The notes below the pieces were generated by a model. The model was not told the origin of the DNA. It searched no databases and saw nothing but the letters and a program-made list of their open reading frames with translations. Positions 15,035-25,613 of a stretch of 64,000 nt of DNA are shown here, piece after piece. The stretch is from positions 1-64,000 of the forward strand of contig JNVT01000105.1 of NCBI GenBank assembly GCA_000737985.1, given 5' to 3'. The position numbers and the translations under genes were made by a program. Position 1 is the stretch's first letter. Each line of letters starts with the position of its first letter. The stretch is from Gammaproteobacteria bacterium MFB021 (GTDB lineage: Bacteria; Pseudomonadota; Gammaproteobacteria; Pseudomonadales; Halomonadaceae).

Positions 15035-15886
15035 TCAGCGCAGCAGGCCGATCGACTCACCGACCTCTTCGATCGGCGCATAGTCGGCGTTGCTGGCCGG
15101 GATGAAGCCGGAGCGCGGGAAGCTCTCGAGCAGGGCGGGGTCGGTCATCTCGAGCAGCGCCTTCTGTACCTTGGCGCTGAAGCCCTCGCCGTAGCGCGCG
15201 TCGACGTCGCCGCGCACGGTCCACTGGTAGTCGGGATAGGTGGGCGACTTCCAGATCACTGCGACCTTGTCGGTGTCCACACGGCCATCGGCCACCGCCG
15301 CCTGCCATACGGTGAAATTGACCGCGCCGACGTCATAGGTGCCGGACTCGACCAGCGCGATGGTACGCGAGTGGTCGCCGGAGAAGCCGACCCGCGAAAA
15401 GACCTTGTCGGGGGCTGCATCGAAGCGCTGGCGGATGAAGTGCTCGGGCATCAGTCGCCCCGAGGTCGAGGTCTTGGCGCCGAAGGTGAAGCTGTGTCCG
15501 CGCACCGCCTCGGGCAGCGCCGTTTCGGACGGGGCGATGTCGGCTTGCGTGTTGGCGATGAAGTAGCTGCGGAACTCGGCGTCCTCCTTGCCCTGGGCAA
15601 TGGCCTGGGAGCCGGGTACCAGACGGCGCGCTTGGACCCCGGAGAGGCCACCGAACCACGCCAGCTGTACCTGGTCGTTGCGGAAGGCGGTCACCGCCGC
15701 GCCGTAGGAGGTCACCGGCACGTACTCGACCTCGACCCCGAGCTTGTCCGAGAGATAGTCGGCGACCTTGGAGAAGCGCTCGACCAGGCGTGACTGATCC
15801 TCGTCCGGAATCGCGGTGAAGCGGAAAGTGTCGGCTTGCGAGACGCTGCCGACCAGCATCAGGACCAGAGCGAACAACCAGCGCAT
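15035..15886 (-). CDS. PhnD-type periplasmic substrate-binding protein
   Basis: 283 aa from ATG 15886, picked because a signal peptide follows at once (MRWLFALVLMLVGSVSQA) and GAGGT lies seven bases upstream; the longer frame to 15979 has no such features. The mature protein begins DTFRFTAIPDEDQSRLVERF, as in the PhnD/PtxB family, with YGAAVTAFRNDQVQLAWFGG and the phosphonate-type lid region TSTSGRLMPEHFI. Relatives bind phosphonates, phosphite or, in one clade, probably selenate. No phosphonate-degrading gene or selenium gene is nearby, so the ligand is open. Confidence 0.85.
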   Translation of the reverse strand: MRWLFALVLMLVGSVSQADTFRFTAIPDEDQSRLVERFSKVADYLSDKLGVEVEYVPVTSYGAAVTAFRNDQVQLAWFGGLSGVQARRLVPGSQAIAQGKEDAEFRSYFIANTQADIAPSETALPEAVRGHSFTFGAKTSTSGRLMPEHFIRQRFDAAPDKVFSRVGFSGDHSRTIALVESGTYDVGAVNFTVWQAAVADGRVDTDKVAVIWKSPTYPDYQWTVRGDVDARYGEGFSAKVQKALLEMTDPALLESFPRSGFIPASNADYAPIEEVGESIGLLR

Positions 15887-15932
15887 GGCGTAACCTCGAA
15901 TAGGGGGAGTCGAACAAGACTTGTCATCGGGC

Positions 15933-15969
15933 AGGCGCGGTTGCGGGTCATTGACCCGCAACCGCGCCT
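15933..15969. repeat. Perfect 37-bp palindrome between hexR and phnD
   Basis: Each arm is 18 bases (AGGCGCGGTTGCGGGTCA and its exact complement) around a single T. It lies 57 bp beyond the hexR stop and 47 bp before the phnD start. It may end the hexR transcript or act as an operator; no T-tract follows the stem in the leftward direction. Confidence 0.85.
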
Positions 15970-16025
15970 CGGCACTCATGATAACCGCTTTTGCCGCCGA
16001 CCTTTAAGATACCGCGGCCTGCCCT

Positions 16026-16886
16026 TCACTCCTTGGCGGGCGGGAACTTGGTCGGGCGCAGGCTCTCCTTGATCTTGCGCAGATGCGGCAGGAACGACTT
16101 GCCGCGGCGCAGCGTGACGCCGGTGGCCAGCACGTCGATCAGCGCCATGTGGATCATGCGCGAGGCCATCGGCATGTAGACCTCGGTGTCTTCGGCCAGG
16201 TCGACCGGCAGCAGGTCGGTGCACACCTCGGCCAGCGGCGAGCCCTCGCGGGTGATGCCGATCACCGTGGCGCCGCTCTCGCTGGCGAGCTGGGCCACCT
16301 CGACCAGTTCACGGGTGCGCCCGGTGTAGGAGATCACCACGATGACGTCGCCGGTGTGGGCGGCGGCGGCGATCATGCGCTGGGTCAGCACGTCGTTGTG
16401 CGCCGAGACCGGCAGATTGAAGCGGAAGAACTTGTTGTGGGCGTCGAAGGCGGCAGGCGCCGAGGCGCCGAGGGCGAAGAAGTTGATCTGCCGCGCCTGC
16501 GAAAGATGATCGACCACGCGATCGATGCGCTTGGGGTCGACCGTGCGCCGTGCTTCGTCGAGGGCGGCGATGGTCGCACCGATGATCTTGTCGGTGTAGG
16601 CGCCGGCGTCGTCGTCGCTCTCCACGCTGCGGCTGACATAAGGTGTGCCGCCGGCCAGACTCTGCGCCAGCTGGATCTTGAAGTCGGGATAACCCTTGGT
16701 GTCGAAGTTGCGGCAGAATCGGTTGACGGTCGGTTCGCTCACCGTGGCAGCCTGTGCCAGAGTGGCTATGCTCATGCCAATCGCGGCATCGGGGTCGCGC
16801 AGAATCACGTCGGCGACCTTGCGTTCCGATCGGTTCAGCTCGTCGATCCGCGTTCGGATCCGGGCGATGAGATCGTGGTTGGCCAT
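16026..16886 (-). CDS. hexR: HexR, RpiR-family regulator of central carbon metabolism
   Basis: 286 aa from ATG 16886, the start that gives the usual HexR beginning ([20 protein letters not shown]) and length. Residues 1-77 form the RpiR helix-turn-helix ([20 protein letters not shown]). Residues about 110-260 form a SIS sugar-phosphate domain ([30 protein letters not shown]). HexR represses or activates Entner-Doudoroff genes and releases DNA on binding KDPG. It is divergent from zwf-pgl-eda, its standard position in Pseudomonas and Halomonas relatives. A Shine-Dalgarno AGGAG sits rather far (13 bases) upstream. Confidence 0.92.
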   Translation of the reverse strand: MANHDLIARIRTRIDELNRSERKVADVILRDPDAAIGMSIATLAQAATVSEPTVNRFCRNFDTKGYPDFKIQLAQSLAGGTPYVSRSVESDDDAGAYTDKIIGATIAALDEARRTVDPKRIDRVVDHLSQARQINFFALGASAPAAFDAHNKFFRFNLPVSAHNDVLTQRMIAAAAHTGDVIVVISYTGRTRELVEVAQLASESGATVIGITREGSPLAEVCTDLLPVDLAEDTEVYMPMASRMIHMALIDVLATGVTLRRGKSFLPHLRKIKESLRPTKFPPAKE

Positions 16887-16925
16887 GCTAGCGGTGAGTC
16901 TCCTGGCAGCGGGGCGTGCCATCAC

Positions 16926-16940
16926 GGTTTGACACAAACC
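16926..16940. promoter_or_regulatory. Candidate HexR operator (dyad) in the hexR-zwf gap
   Basis: GGTTTG-ACA-CAAACC is a perfect 6-bp dyad 40 bp upstream of the hexR start, in the right place for autoregulation. A second, weaker dyad TTTATTCGTAAA lies at 17086-17097, just before zwf. Neither matches a HexR consensus convincingly, so the call is positional. Confidence 0.35.
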
Positions 16941-17121
16941 CTGCATCCTAGCCCGCGGCGCCGGTGGCGCCAAGCAATGCCGGCCGAGCGCGCCACCGCA
17001 AGCGGTAAGTGAGTGACCGAATCCGCCGCCTTCGCGCGCACATGATGCGCAAGTCGCGTGTCAACTCGGCCCGGAATGGCGTATTTTATTCGTAAATTAA
17101 CCACACAAGCGGAGGGAGGCA

Positions 17122-18592
<1,471 letters not shown>

Positions 18593-18606
<14 letters not shown>

Positions 18607-19267
18607 CAGCGGTCGTGACCGCCTCGGCGCGCAGCTCGCCGAGGCCGCCGCGGCGGCGCTTTCGAGCGACCTCGCCAGCCAGCCGCGGGTGCTGCTGGTG
18701 CTCTCCGGCGGCACCACGCCGACGCCGTTCCTGCGCAGCCTTGCCGCGCAGCCGCTCGACTGGTCGCGGGTCGATATCACCCTGACCGATGAGCGCTGGG
18801 TCGACGCCGACCACCCGGACAGCAATGCGCGCCTGCTGCGCGAAACGCTGCTGACCGGTCCCGCGGCCGCGGCGATCCTGCATCCGCTGACCAGCGACCA
18901 CGCCACGCCGGAAGAGGGCGCGGAGAGCGTCGCCGCGCGTCTCGATACCCTGCCATGGCCGGCTAGCCTGGTGGTGCTGGGGATGGGCGGTGATGGCCAC
19001 ACCGCATCGCTGTTCCCCGATAGTCTCGAGCTGGGCCTGGCCCTTTGCAGCGACGAAGCGGCGGTGGCAGTGCGCGCGCCGAGCGCCAGCCACCCTCGTC
19101 TTACCCTGAGTGCCGCGCGTCTGCATGCCGCCCGGCGCCACGCGCTGCATATCGTCGGCGACGCCAAGCGCACGGTGCTGGCGCGGGCTCTGGCGGGAGA
19201 CGACGTGCGCGAACTGCCGATCCGGGCCTTTCTCAGCTGCCCACTGGCGATCTACTGGGCGCCCTGA
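18593..19267 (+). CDS. pgl: 6-phosphogluconolactonase
   Basis: 224 aa of the DevB/Pgl family: [15 protein letters not shown], the [17 protein letters not shown] loop and [15 protein letters not shown], all in order. It hydrolyses 6-phosphogluconolactone to 6-phosphogluconate. Its start lies inside the zwf end (14-bp overlap) and eda follows after 77 bp, so the three genes form one operon divergent from hexR. Confidence 0.94.
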
Positions 19268-19344
19268 ACGGGGCGCGACCGCGGACGCCGCGGCTCATCG
19301 GCCACGGTGCCTGCGTCATCGACCATTCAACGAGGAACCTTGTC

Positions 19345-20010
19345 ATGTCATCCGTCCCCCATCTCCTGCCGCAGGCGCAGACCGATCGTCTCGATGCCAT
19401 CTGTCGCGCCACCTCGATCATCCCGGTGCTGGTGATCGAGCGTCTCGACCACGCCGTGCCGCTGGCGCAGGCGCTGGTCGACGGCGGCCTCGACGTTCTC
19501 GAGATCACCCTGCGCACCGACTGCGCGGTGGAGGCCATGCAGCGCATCCGTGAAGCCCTGCCGGAAGTCACCCTGGGTGCCGGCACCGTGCTCGGTGTCG
19601 AGCAGTACCGCATCTGCGAGGAGCTCGGGGTCGACTTCGTGGTCACCCCAGGCACCACGCCGGCGCTGTTCGAGCACGGCATCGCCAGCGAGGTACCGCT
19701 GCTGCCCGGGGTGGCCACGGTCTCCGAGGTGGTCACCGGCTGGGAGCGCGGCTACCGCCGCTTCAAGTTCTTCCCTGCCGAGGCCAATGGCGGCGCCAAG
19801 GCGCTCAAGTCGTTCGGCGGGCCGCTGCCCGAGGCGCTGTTCTGCCCCACCGGCGGGGTGACCGTGGACAACGCCGCCGACTATCTGGCGCTGCCCAACG
19901 TGATGTGTGTGGGCGGTTCGTGGATGGCGCCCAAGGCGCTGATCGACCAGCAGAATTGGGAAGAGATCACGCGCCTGACCCGCGAGGCGACGCAGCGCTA
20001 TCCGCGCTAG
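19345..20010 (+). CDS. eda: KDPG/KHG aldolase (2-dehydro-3-deoxy-phosphogluconate aldolase)
   Basis: 221 aa from ATG 19345, preceded by CGAGGAA at nine bases; the long frame back to 19045 overlaps pgl and is not coding. It shows the class I aldolase features: DVLEITLRTD with the catalytic Glu, and KFFPAEANGG, whose Lys forms the Schiff base. It splits KDPG into pyruvate and glyceraldehyde-3-P, which Gap (30450-31451) then uses. Confidence 0.95.
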   Translation: MSSVPHLLPQAQTDRLDAICRATSIIPVLVIERLDHAVPLAQALVDGGLDVLEITLRTDCAVEAMQRIREALPEVTLGAGTVLGVEQYRICEELGVDFVVTPGTTPALFEHGIASEVPLLPGVATVSEVVTGWERGYRRFKFFPAEANGGAKALKSFGGPLPEALFCPTGGVTVDNAADYLALPNVMCVGGSWMAPKALIDQQNWEEITRLTREATQRYPR

Positions 20011-20013
20011 ACA

Positions 20014-20049
20014 TTGTCTGAAACATACGGTTCGTCTGAAACGCACGGC
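20014..20049 (+). repeat. Two 18-bp tandem units upstream of the 3HB dehydrogenase gene
   Basis: TTGTCTGAAACATACGGT is followed at once by TCGTCTGAAACGCACGGC, 14 of 18 positions identical. The 18-bp spacing (nearly two helical turns) would suit a regulator bound twice on one face. It starts 3 bp after the eda stop and ends 91 bp before the next start. Confidence 0.55.
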
Positions 20050-20140
20050 TGCTGAAAAGTACTGCGCTCTCGGCTTTACCAGGTGGCTTGCCGTCACGCG
20101 CTGGACGCATCGTTGATCGAACATCGAGAGAGGGTTGCAT

Positions 20141-20917
20141 ATGAGTCCTACGTCGCAGTCCGAGGCGCCACGCGTGGCGGTGGTCACCGGCAGCTCCAGC
20201 GGTATCGGGCGGGCGGTGGTGGAGACCCTGGCCGCACGCGGCCAGCGCGTGCTGGCAGTGGATTTCAATCCCGACGGTCGGGCAGTCGCCGAGGCGGCCG
20301 GTGCGCGCTTTTTCGAGGCGGACCTGACTGATGGCGCCCAGTGTTGCGGTGCCATCGACGCTGCGGTCGAGGCATTCGGCGGGGTCGATATTCTGGTCAA
20401 CAACGCCGGTATTCAGCACGTTGCCGATATCGCCCACTTCCCCGAAGAGAAGTGGCGCCAGATCATCGATCTGATGCTCACCGCCCCCTTTCTGCTCACC
20501 CAGGCGGCGTGGCCTCATATGCAGCGCGGCGGCTGGGGGCGGATCGTCAACGTCGCCTCGATCCATGCCAAGGTGGCCTCTCCGGGCAAGGCGGCCTACG
20601 TCAGCGCCAAGCACGGCCTGATCGGTTTGACCCGCACCGCGGCGCTGGAGGGCGGTGAGCACGGTATCACCGCCAACGCCATCTGCCCGGCCTATGTGCG
20701 TACGCCGCTGGTGGAGAAGCAGATCGCCGATCAGGCGCGTCTGAACGCCATGGACGAGGCCGAGGTGGTGGAGAAGATCATGCTCGCCGGGGCCGCGGTC
20801 AAGCGGCTGATCGAGCCCGCCGAAGTCGCCGAGCTGGTGGCTTATCTGGTCTCCGACGGCGCGGCGGCGGTGACCGGGGCCGACTGGGGGATCGATCTGG
20901 GGTGGACGGCCCGCTAG
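20141..20917 (+). CDS. bdhA: D-3-hydroxybutyrate dehydrogenase, SDR family
   Basis: 258 aa from ATG 20141, preceded by GAGAGAGGG. It is a classical short-chain dehydrogenase: TGSSSGIGRA (NAD binding), NNAGIQHV, then catalytic Ser in VNVASIHAKV and YVSAKHG. The NNAGIQHV and TLEGGEHGITANAICPAYVRTPLV-like segments are typical of 3-hydroxybutyrate dehydrogenases. It converts 3-hydroxybutyrate, the monomer of PHB, to acetoacetate. The neighbouring CoA-transferase and thiolase, which would finish the job, are encoded convergently. Confidence 0.88.
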   Translation: MSPTSQSEAPRVAVVTGSSSGIGRAVVETLAARGQRVLAVDFNPDGRAVAEAAGARFFEADLTDGAQCCGAIDAAVEAFGGVDILVNNAGIQHVADIAHFPEEKWRQIIDLMLTAPFLLTQAAWPHMQRGGWGRIVNVASIHAKVASPGKAAYVSAKHGLIGLTRTAALEGGEHGITANAICPAYVRTPLVEKQIADQARLNAMDEAEVVEKIMLAGAAVKRLIEPAEVAELVAYLVSDGAAAVTGADWGIDLGWTAR

Positions 20918-20951
20918 GCGCGAGAGCCTCGCGGGCCGCCGTGGGTCGGGA

Positions 20952-22145
20952 TCAGCCGCGCTCGATCGCGGTGGCCACCCCCTGGCCGCCGCCGATGCAC
21001 AGCGTGGCCAGCCCGCGCGCGACGTCGCGACGCTGCATCTCGTGGAGCAGGGTGACCAGCACGCGCGCCCCCGAAGCGCCTATCGGGTGGCCCAGCGCAA
21101 TGGCGCCGCCGTTGACGTTGACCTTGTCGGCCGACCAGCCGAGCTCCTTGGCCACCGCTAAGGTCTGCGCGGCGAAGGCTTCGTTGGCTTCGATCAGGTC
21201 GAGCTGCGCGAGCGTCCAGCCGGCACGTTCCAGACAGCGCCGGGTCGCCGGCACCGGACCGATGCCCATGGTGGCTGGGTCGACCGCGGCGTTGGCACAG
21301 GCACGGATGGTCGCCAGCACCGGCAGGCCCAGTGCGCGGGCGCGCGCCGCGCTCATGATCAGCAGTGCGCTGGCGCCGTCGTTGATCGCCGAGGCGTTGC
21401 CGGCGGTGACCGTTCCCTCCTTGCGAAAGGCCGGCTTGAGCTTGGCCAGCGACTCGGCGCTGACGCCCTCACGCGGCTGCTCGTCACGTTCGACGACGAT
21501 GGCGTCGCCGCGCCGCTGGGGCACCTCCACCGGGGTGATCTCGGCGTCGAAACGTCCGGCGTCGCGGGCGGCCACCGCACGGCGCTGGGACTCGGCGGCG
21601 TAGGCATCCTGGGCCTGGCGCGAGATCGCGTACTGCTCGGCCAGGTTCTCCGCGGTGATGCCCATGTGGTAGTCGTTGAAGGCGTCCCACAGGCCGTCCT
21701 GGATCATGCTGTCGATCAGTTCGGCGTGGCCCATGCGCAGGCCGGTGCGCGCCTTGGGCAGCACGTAGGGCGCCAGGCTCATGTTCTCCATGCCGCCGGC
21801 GACGACGATCTCGGCATCGCCGCAGCGGATCGCCTGGGCCGCAAGGTGCACCGCCTTGAGCCCGGAGCCGCATACCTTGTCGATGGTCATCGCCGGCACG
21901 CTGTCGGGCAGACCGGCTTCGATCGCCGCCTGACGCGCGGTGTTCTGGCCCAGGCCGGCGCGCAGCACGTGGCCCATGATCACTTCGTCGACGCTGGCCG
22001 GGTCGATGCCGTCGAGCACCCGGCGGATGACCGTGGCGCCCAGGGTCACGGCGGGGACGCTGGAAAGCGCTCCCTGGAAGGTGCCGATGGGGGTGCGTGT
22101 GGCGGCGACGATGACCGCATCGCGGTCGTGGCTGGTATCAGGCAT
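20952..22145 (-). CDS. Acetyl-CoA C-acetyltransferase (thiolase)
   Basis: 397 aa, full length. The nucleophilic Cys is in [15 protein letters not shown] (near residue 91). The C-terminal signatures [17 protein letters not shown] and CIGGGQG supply the catalytic His and second Cys. With the CoA-transferase, it cleaves acetoacetyl-CoA to two acetyl-CoA, although it could also run in reverse for PHB synthesis. It overlaps the CoA-transferase B-subunit gene by 8 bp. Confidence 0.93.
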   Translation of the reverse strand: MPDTSHDRDAVIVAATRTPIGTFQGALSSVPAVTLGATVIRRVLDGIDPASVDEVIMGHVLRAGLGQNTARQAAIEAGLPDSVPAMTIDKVCGSGLKAVHLAAQAIRCGDAEIVVAGGMENMSLAPYVLPKARTGLRMGHAELIDSMIQDGLWDAFNDYHMGITAENLAEQYAISRQAQDAYAAESQRRAVAARDAGRFDAEITPVEVPQRRGDAIVVERDEQPREGVSAESLAKLKPAFRKEGTVTAGNASAINDGASALLIMSAARARALGLPVLATIRACANAAVDPATMGIGPVPATRRCLERAGWTLAQLDLIEANEAFAAQTLAVAKELGWSADKVNVNGGAIALGHPIGASGARVLVTLLHEMQRRDVARGLATLCIGGGQGVATAIERG

Positions 22146-22785
22146 GCTGTGTCTCCCGTTGATCGATCAGCTCGCAGCCGGTGGCCTCGCGAATCTCTTC
22201 CAAGGTCACCTCGGGGGCCAGCTCGACCAGCGCCAGGCCCTGGTCGGTGACGTCCATCACGCCGAGATCGGTAATGATACGATCGACCACCCCGACGCCG
22301 GTCAGCGGCAGGCTGCACTCATCGAGAATCTTGTGCTCGCCCTTGGCGGTGTGGGTCATCAGCACCACCACGCGCTGGACCCCGGCGACCAGATCCATGG
22401 CGCCGCCCATGCCCTTGACCATCTTGCCTGGGATCATCCAGTTGGCCAGGTCCCCCTTGGCCGAGACCTGCATCGCGCCGAGAATCGCCAGATTGATCTT
22501 GCCGCCGCGGATCATGGCAAAGGACTCGGCGTTGTCGAAGTAGCTCGAGCCGGGCAGGGCAGTGACGGTCTGCTTGCCGGCGTTGATCAGGTCCGGGTCG
22601 ACGGTCTCCTCGGTGGGGAAGGGGCCGATGCCGAGCAGGCCGTTCTCCGACTGCAGCCACACTTCCATACCTTCGGGGATATAGTTGGCCACCAGTGTCG
22701 GCTGGCCGATTCCCAGATTGACGTAGAAGCCGTCGCGCAGTTCGCCGGCGGCGCGTTGCGCCATCTCTTCCTTGTTCCAGGCCAT
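22138..22785 (-). CDS. scoB: 3-oxoacid CoA-transferase subunit B
   Basis: 215 aa. N-terminal [20 protein letters not shown] is the family opening, followed by [12 protein letters not shown], whose Glu is the catalytic residue that forms the CoA thioester. Then come [18 protein letters not shown] and [14 protein letters not shown]. With subunit A it transfers CoA from succinyl-CoA to acetoacetate. It starts one base after the stop of subunit A. Confidence 0.93.
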   Translation of the reverse strand: MAWNKEEMAQRAAGELRDGFYVNLGIGQPTLVANYIPEGMEVWLQSENGLLGIGPFPTEETVDPDLINAGKQTVTALPGSSYFDNAESFAMIRGGKINLAILGAMQVSAKGDLANWMIPGKMVKGMGGAMDLVAGVQRVVVLMTHTAKGEHKILDECSLPLTGVGVVDRIITDLGVMDVTDQGLALVELAPEVTLEEIREATGCELIDQRETQHA

Positions 22786-22786
22786 C

Positions 22787-23524
22787 TCAGTTGCCCTCCC
22801 TCAGGGTGCGTTTCTCGATGCGTTTCTCCGGGTTCGGGTTGTGCACCAGGCGGTGGACGAAGATGCCCGGCAGGTGGATGTCGTCGGGGTCGAGGGCGCC
22901 GGTCTCGACGATCTCCTCGACCTCGGCGACGCACACCCGGCCAGCCATGGCCGCGAGCGGGTTGAAGTTACGCGCGGTCTTGTTGAAACGCAGGTTGCCG
23001 GCGCGGTCGGCGACCTGGGCCTTGACCAGCGCCACGTCCACCGGCAGGCCGCGCTCCATCACGTAGTGTTCGCCGTCGAACTCACGCACCTCCTTGCCTT
23101 CGGCGATCTTGGTGCCATAGCCGGTGCGGGTGTAGAAGGCGGCGATACCGGCCCCGCCGGCGCGCAGGCGCTCGGCCAGGGTGCCCTGGGGGCAGAACTC
23201 GAGCTCCAGTTCGCCGGAGAGGTACTGGCGCTCGAACTCCTTGTTCTCGCCCACGTAGGAGGAGAGCATCTTCTTGATCTGGCGGGATTCGAGCAGCAGC
23301 CCCAAACCGAAGCCGTCGACGCCGGCGTTGTTGCTGGCCACGGTCAGGTCGCGCTTGCCGCTGTCGCGCAGGGCCTGGATCAGCGCTTCGGGAATACCGC
23401 ACAGGCCGAAGCCGCCGACGGCCAGGGTCATGCCATCCTCTATCAGGCCATCGAGCGCGGCCTGCGCGCTGGGGTAGCACTTGCCGCGTGGGCGGCGCTC
23501 TTGCGTTGCGGCGGTTTGGGTCAT
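22787..23524 (-). CDS. scoA: 3-oxoacid CoA-transferase subunit A
   Basis: 245 aa with the subunit A motif [16 protein letters not shown] near residue 38, [15 protein letters not shown] and [15 protein letters not shown]. It is the first gene of scoA-scoB-thiolase, read leftwards. The operon shares a 143-bp AT-rich promoter gap containing two perfect dyads with the divergent LysR gene, which probably controls it. Confidence 0.93.
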   Translation of the reverse strand: MTQTAATQERRPRGKCYPSAQAALDGLIEDGMTLAVGGFGLCGIPEALIQALRDSGKRDLTVASNNAGVDGFGLGLLLESRQIKKMLSSYVGENKEFERQYLSGELELEFCPQGTLAERLRAGGAGIAAFYTRTGYGTKIAEGKEVREFDGEHYVMERGLPVDVALVKAQVADRAGNLRFNKTARNFNPLAAMAGRVCVAEVEEIVETGALDPDDIHLPGIFVHRLVHNPNPEKRIEKRTLREGN

Positions 23525-23628
23525 GGTGGGCCTCGGTGTGAGCGTTGGCGTTGTACTGTGCGGGTCATGGCGACCTCGGTGTCTATGACTATGACCGCTC
23601 CCCGCGCTGTTATTAAATTTATTTTCGC

Positions 23629-23659
23629 CGATAATTATCGAGGTTTTCTCATTAATGAG
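23629..23659. promoter_or_regulatory. Two perfect 12-bp dyads in the scoA-lysR gap
   Basis: CGATAATTATCG (23629-23640) and CTCATTAATGAG (23648-23659) are each exact palindromes, with centres 19 bp apart (nearly two helical turns). The second overlaps the Shine-Dalgarno of the lysR gene. Position and symmetry suit a LysR-type regulator that represses itself and controls scoAB-thiolase. Confidence 0.55.
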
Positions 23660-23667
23660 GCGTTTTG

Positions 23668-24564
23668 ATGACCGTCAAGCAGCTCCGGGCCTTTCTCGCG
23701 GTGGCCCAGACCCTGAGCTTCGCCCAGGCGTGCGAGCGGCTGCATGTGACCCAGTCGGCGCTGAGCCTGGCGGTGAAATCGCTGGAGTCGCAACTCGGCG
23801 GGGCGCTCTTCTCGCGCACCACGCGCCAGGTGCGGCTGACGCCGGAGGGAGAGACGCTGCTGCCGCTGGCACGGCGGCTGCTGGCGGAGTGGGACGACGT
23901 CGAGGACGCCATGCGCCGACGTTTCCACCTGCAGCAGGGGCATCTGGCGATCGCCGCCATGCCGTCGTTCGCCTCCAACCGCCTGCCGCCGCTGATCGCC
24001 GCGTTCCGCCAGCGCTATCCGCGGATCGGCGTGACCATCCATGACGTGATCAACGAGCAGGTGGTGGAGATGGTGCTGACCCAGCGGGTCGAGTTCGGGA
24101 TCGCCTTCGCGCCGCCGGCGCAGCAGGCGTTGGCCTTCACGCCGCTCTACCTCGATCGCTTCGTCGCCGCGGTGCCCCCGGATTCGGCGCTGGCGGCGGC
24201 AGGCGAGATCACCTGGGCGGCGCTGCTCGAGTATCCCTTCATCACCCTGCAGCGGCCGTCACAGGTGCGCGTGGTGCTGGAGCGCCAGCTGGCGCAGCAC
24301 GGGCTGAGCCTGCCGGTGGCGTTCGAGAGCCACCAGCTGGCGACGGTGGGCCAACTGGTCGGCAAGGGGCTGGGCGTGAGCGCGGTGCCGGCGCTGTGTC
24401 GCGATCAGATGGAGGCGCTGGGGGTGCGCTGTCTGGCGCTCTCCGCGCCGACCATCGAGCGGCCGGTCGGCGTCGTCACCCGCGCCGACCAGCAGCTCTC
24501 CTCCACCGCGAGCGCCTTTCACGCCCTGGTGGTGGGCTCAGGAGGGGAGGTCGTCGAGGTCTGA
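23668..24564 (+). CDS. LysR-family regulator, probably of ketone-body catabolism
   Basis: 298 aa from ATG 23668, with GAGG eight bases upstream; the TTG one codon earlier is less likely. Residues 1-60 form the winged helix ([20 protein letters not shown], then [12 protein letters not shown]). Residues about 90-295 form the periplasmic-binding-like effector domain. It is divergent from scoA-scoB-thiolase, the usual sign of a direct regulator. Its 3' end overlaps the convergent PfkB kinase gene by 27 bp. Confidence 0.88.
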   Translation: MTVKQLRAFLAVAQTLSFAQACERLHVTQSALSLAVKSLESQLGGALFSRTTRQVRLTPEGETLLPLARRLLAEWDDVEDAMRRRFHLQQGHLAIAAMPSFASNRLPPLIAAFRQRYPRIGVTIHDVINEQVVEMVLTQRVEFGIAFAPPAQQALAFTPLYLDRFVAAVPPDSALAAAGEITWAALLEYPFITLQRPSQVRVVLERQLAQHGLSLPVAFESHQLATVGQLVGKGLGVSAVPALCRDQMEALGVRCLALSAPTIERPVGVVTRADQQLSSTASAFHALVVGSGGEVVEV

Positions 24565-25506
24565 GCTGCCCGGCAGCGCGGCGAAAGCGCCAGCGCGCAT
24601 GGCAGTGAAGGCGCCGCAGCGGGCGGCGAAGATGAGTGCCGCTTCCAGTTGGGCCTCATCGGCGAGCCAGTCGGTGAGCGTCTCGCAGGTGACCTCGGCA
24701 CGCGACAGCGAAGCCAGCAGGCCACCGATAAAGGCGTCCCCCGCGGCGGTGGTGTCAACCGCCTTGACCTGTGGCGGCGACACCTGCAGCCGGCGCTCGG
24801 CGAGATACGCTTCCACCGGGCCGGGGCCGTCGGTGATCACGATCAGGCGCGTGCCGCGGGCCAGTCGGGCGCTGATCCACTCCTCTGCGCTACGTTCGCC
24901 GCGCAGTTGGTCGAGCTCCTCCCGCGACAGCTTGATCAGATGCGCGCGTTCGAGCAGCTGTTCGACCAGCGCCACATCGACCCGGCCCTGGGGCCACAGC
25001 AGCGGACGCAGGTTGGCGTCGACGCTGATCACGCAGCCGCCACGGCGCGCGATGCTGGCCAGATCCAACGTGGTGCGGGCGATCTCGGTGTCGGTGAGGC
25101 TGTTGCTGCACAGGTGCACCAGCGCCGGCTCGGCAAAGATGCCCGAGGGCAGGTGTTCGCGACGGTAGAGCAGATCCGCCGCCGGCGGGCGATAGAAGTC
25201 GAACTGGCGCTCGCCGTCGCGATCGCGGGAGACGAAGGCGAGGGCGGTGCGCGCGGCGCGCGTGCGCACCACGTGCTGGGTATCCACACCGTGGGCGTCG
25301 AGCGCCTCGACGATGAAGTCGCCGAAGCGGTCGTCGCCGATCATGCCCAGGAACACGCTGGGCAGGCCCTGGCGGGCGCAGGCCACGGCCGCATTGGCGG
25401 GCGCACCGCCGGCATAGGGGGTGAAGGTCTCGGGCCCGGTGTCGTCGCCCAGGCGGCTGGAGAGCATATCGACGAGGGCTTCGCCGAAGGCGATGATGGG
25501 GGTCAT
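24538..25506 (-). CDS. PfkB-family sugar kinase, probably fructokinase
   Basis: 322 aa from ATG 25506, preceded by GGAG; a second ATG at 25524 is in frame but lacks a Shine-Dalgarno. It has the two PfkB signatures: AGGAPANAAVACARQG near residue 40 and DTTAAGDAFIGGLLA near residue 250, which holds the catalytic Asp. Family members phosphorylate fructose, ribose or KDG; next to glk, a mutarotase and edd, fructose is the best guess. It is the last gene of the leftward sugar operon. A 107-bp gap with repeat copy B precedes it. Confidence 0.85.
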   Translation of the reverse strand: MTPIIAFGEALVDMLSSRLGDDTGPETFTPYAGGAPANAAVACARQGLPSVFLGMIGDDRFGDFIVEALDAHGVDTQHVVRTRAARTALAFVSRDRDGERQFDFYRPPAADLLYRREHLPSGIFAEPALVHLCSNSLTDTEIARTTLDLASIARRGGCVISVDANLRPLLWPQGRVDVALVEQLLERAHLIKLSREELDQLRGERSAEEWISARLARGTRLIVITDGPGPVEAYLAERRLQVSPPQVKAVDTTAAGDAFIGGLLASLSRAEVTCETLTDWLADEAQLEAALIFAARCGAFTAMRAGAFAALPGSSDLDDLPS

Positions 25507-25536
25507 GGTCTTGGGGATCTCCATGGCTTTACGCTG

Positions 25537-25576
25537 TGTCTGAAAAATGCCTGCGCTCGCCGACTTTTCAGACAGA
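25537..25576. repeat. Palindromic intergenic repeat, copy B
   Basis: About 40 bp with arms TGTCTGAAAA and TTTTCAGACA around TGCCTGCGCTCGCCGAC. The core is the same as in copies A and C, but the outer arms carry compensating changes: TGTCTG pairs with CAGACA here, and TGTAC with GTACA in copy A. Paired substitution argues that the folded form matters. It lies between the aldo/keto reductase and kinase genes, which read in the same direction. Confidence 0.85.
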
Positions 25577-25613
25577 GCTTGGGTCCGGGGTGGCCACGCA
25601 GCGCCGGCGGTGC

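Noticed and set aside
20045-20085. Possible fourth copy of the palindromic repeat (CTGAAAAGTACTGCGCTCTC)
   Set aside because: Only one half resembles the family and the second arm is missing; it could be a decayed copy but I cannot support it.
23628-23635. GCCGATAA resembling a sigma-28 -10 upstream of the LysR gene
   Set aside because: The sequence 11 bases upstream does not resemble the sigma-28 -35; the match is part of a palindrome.
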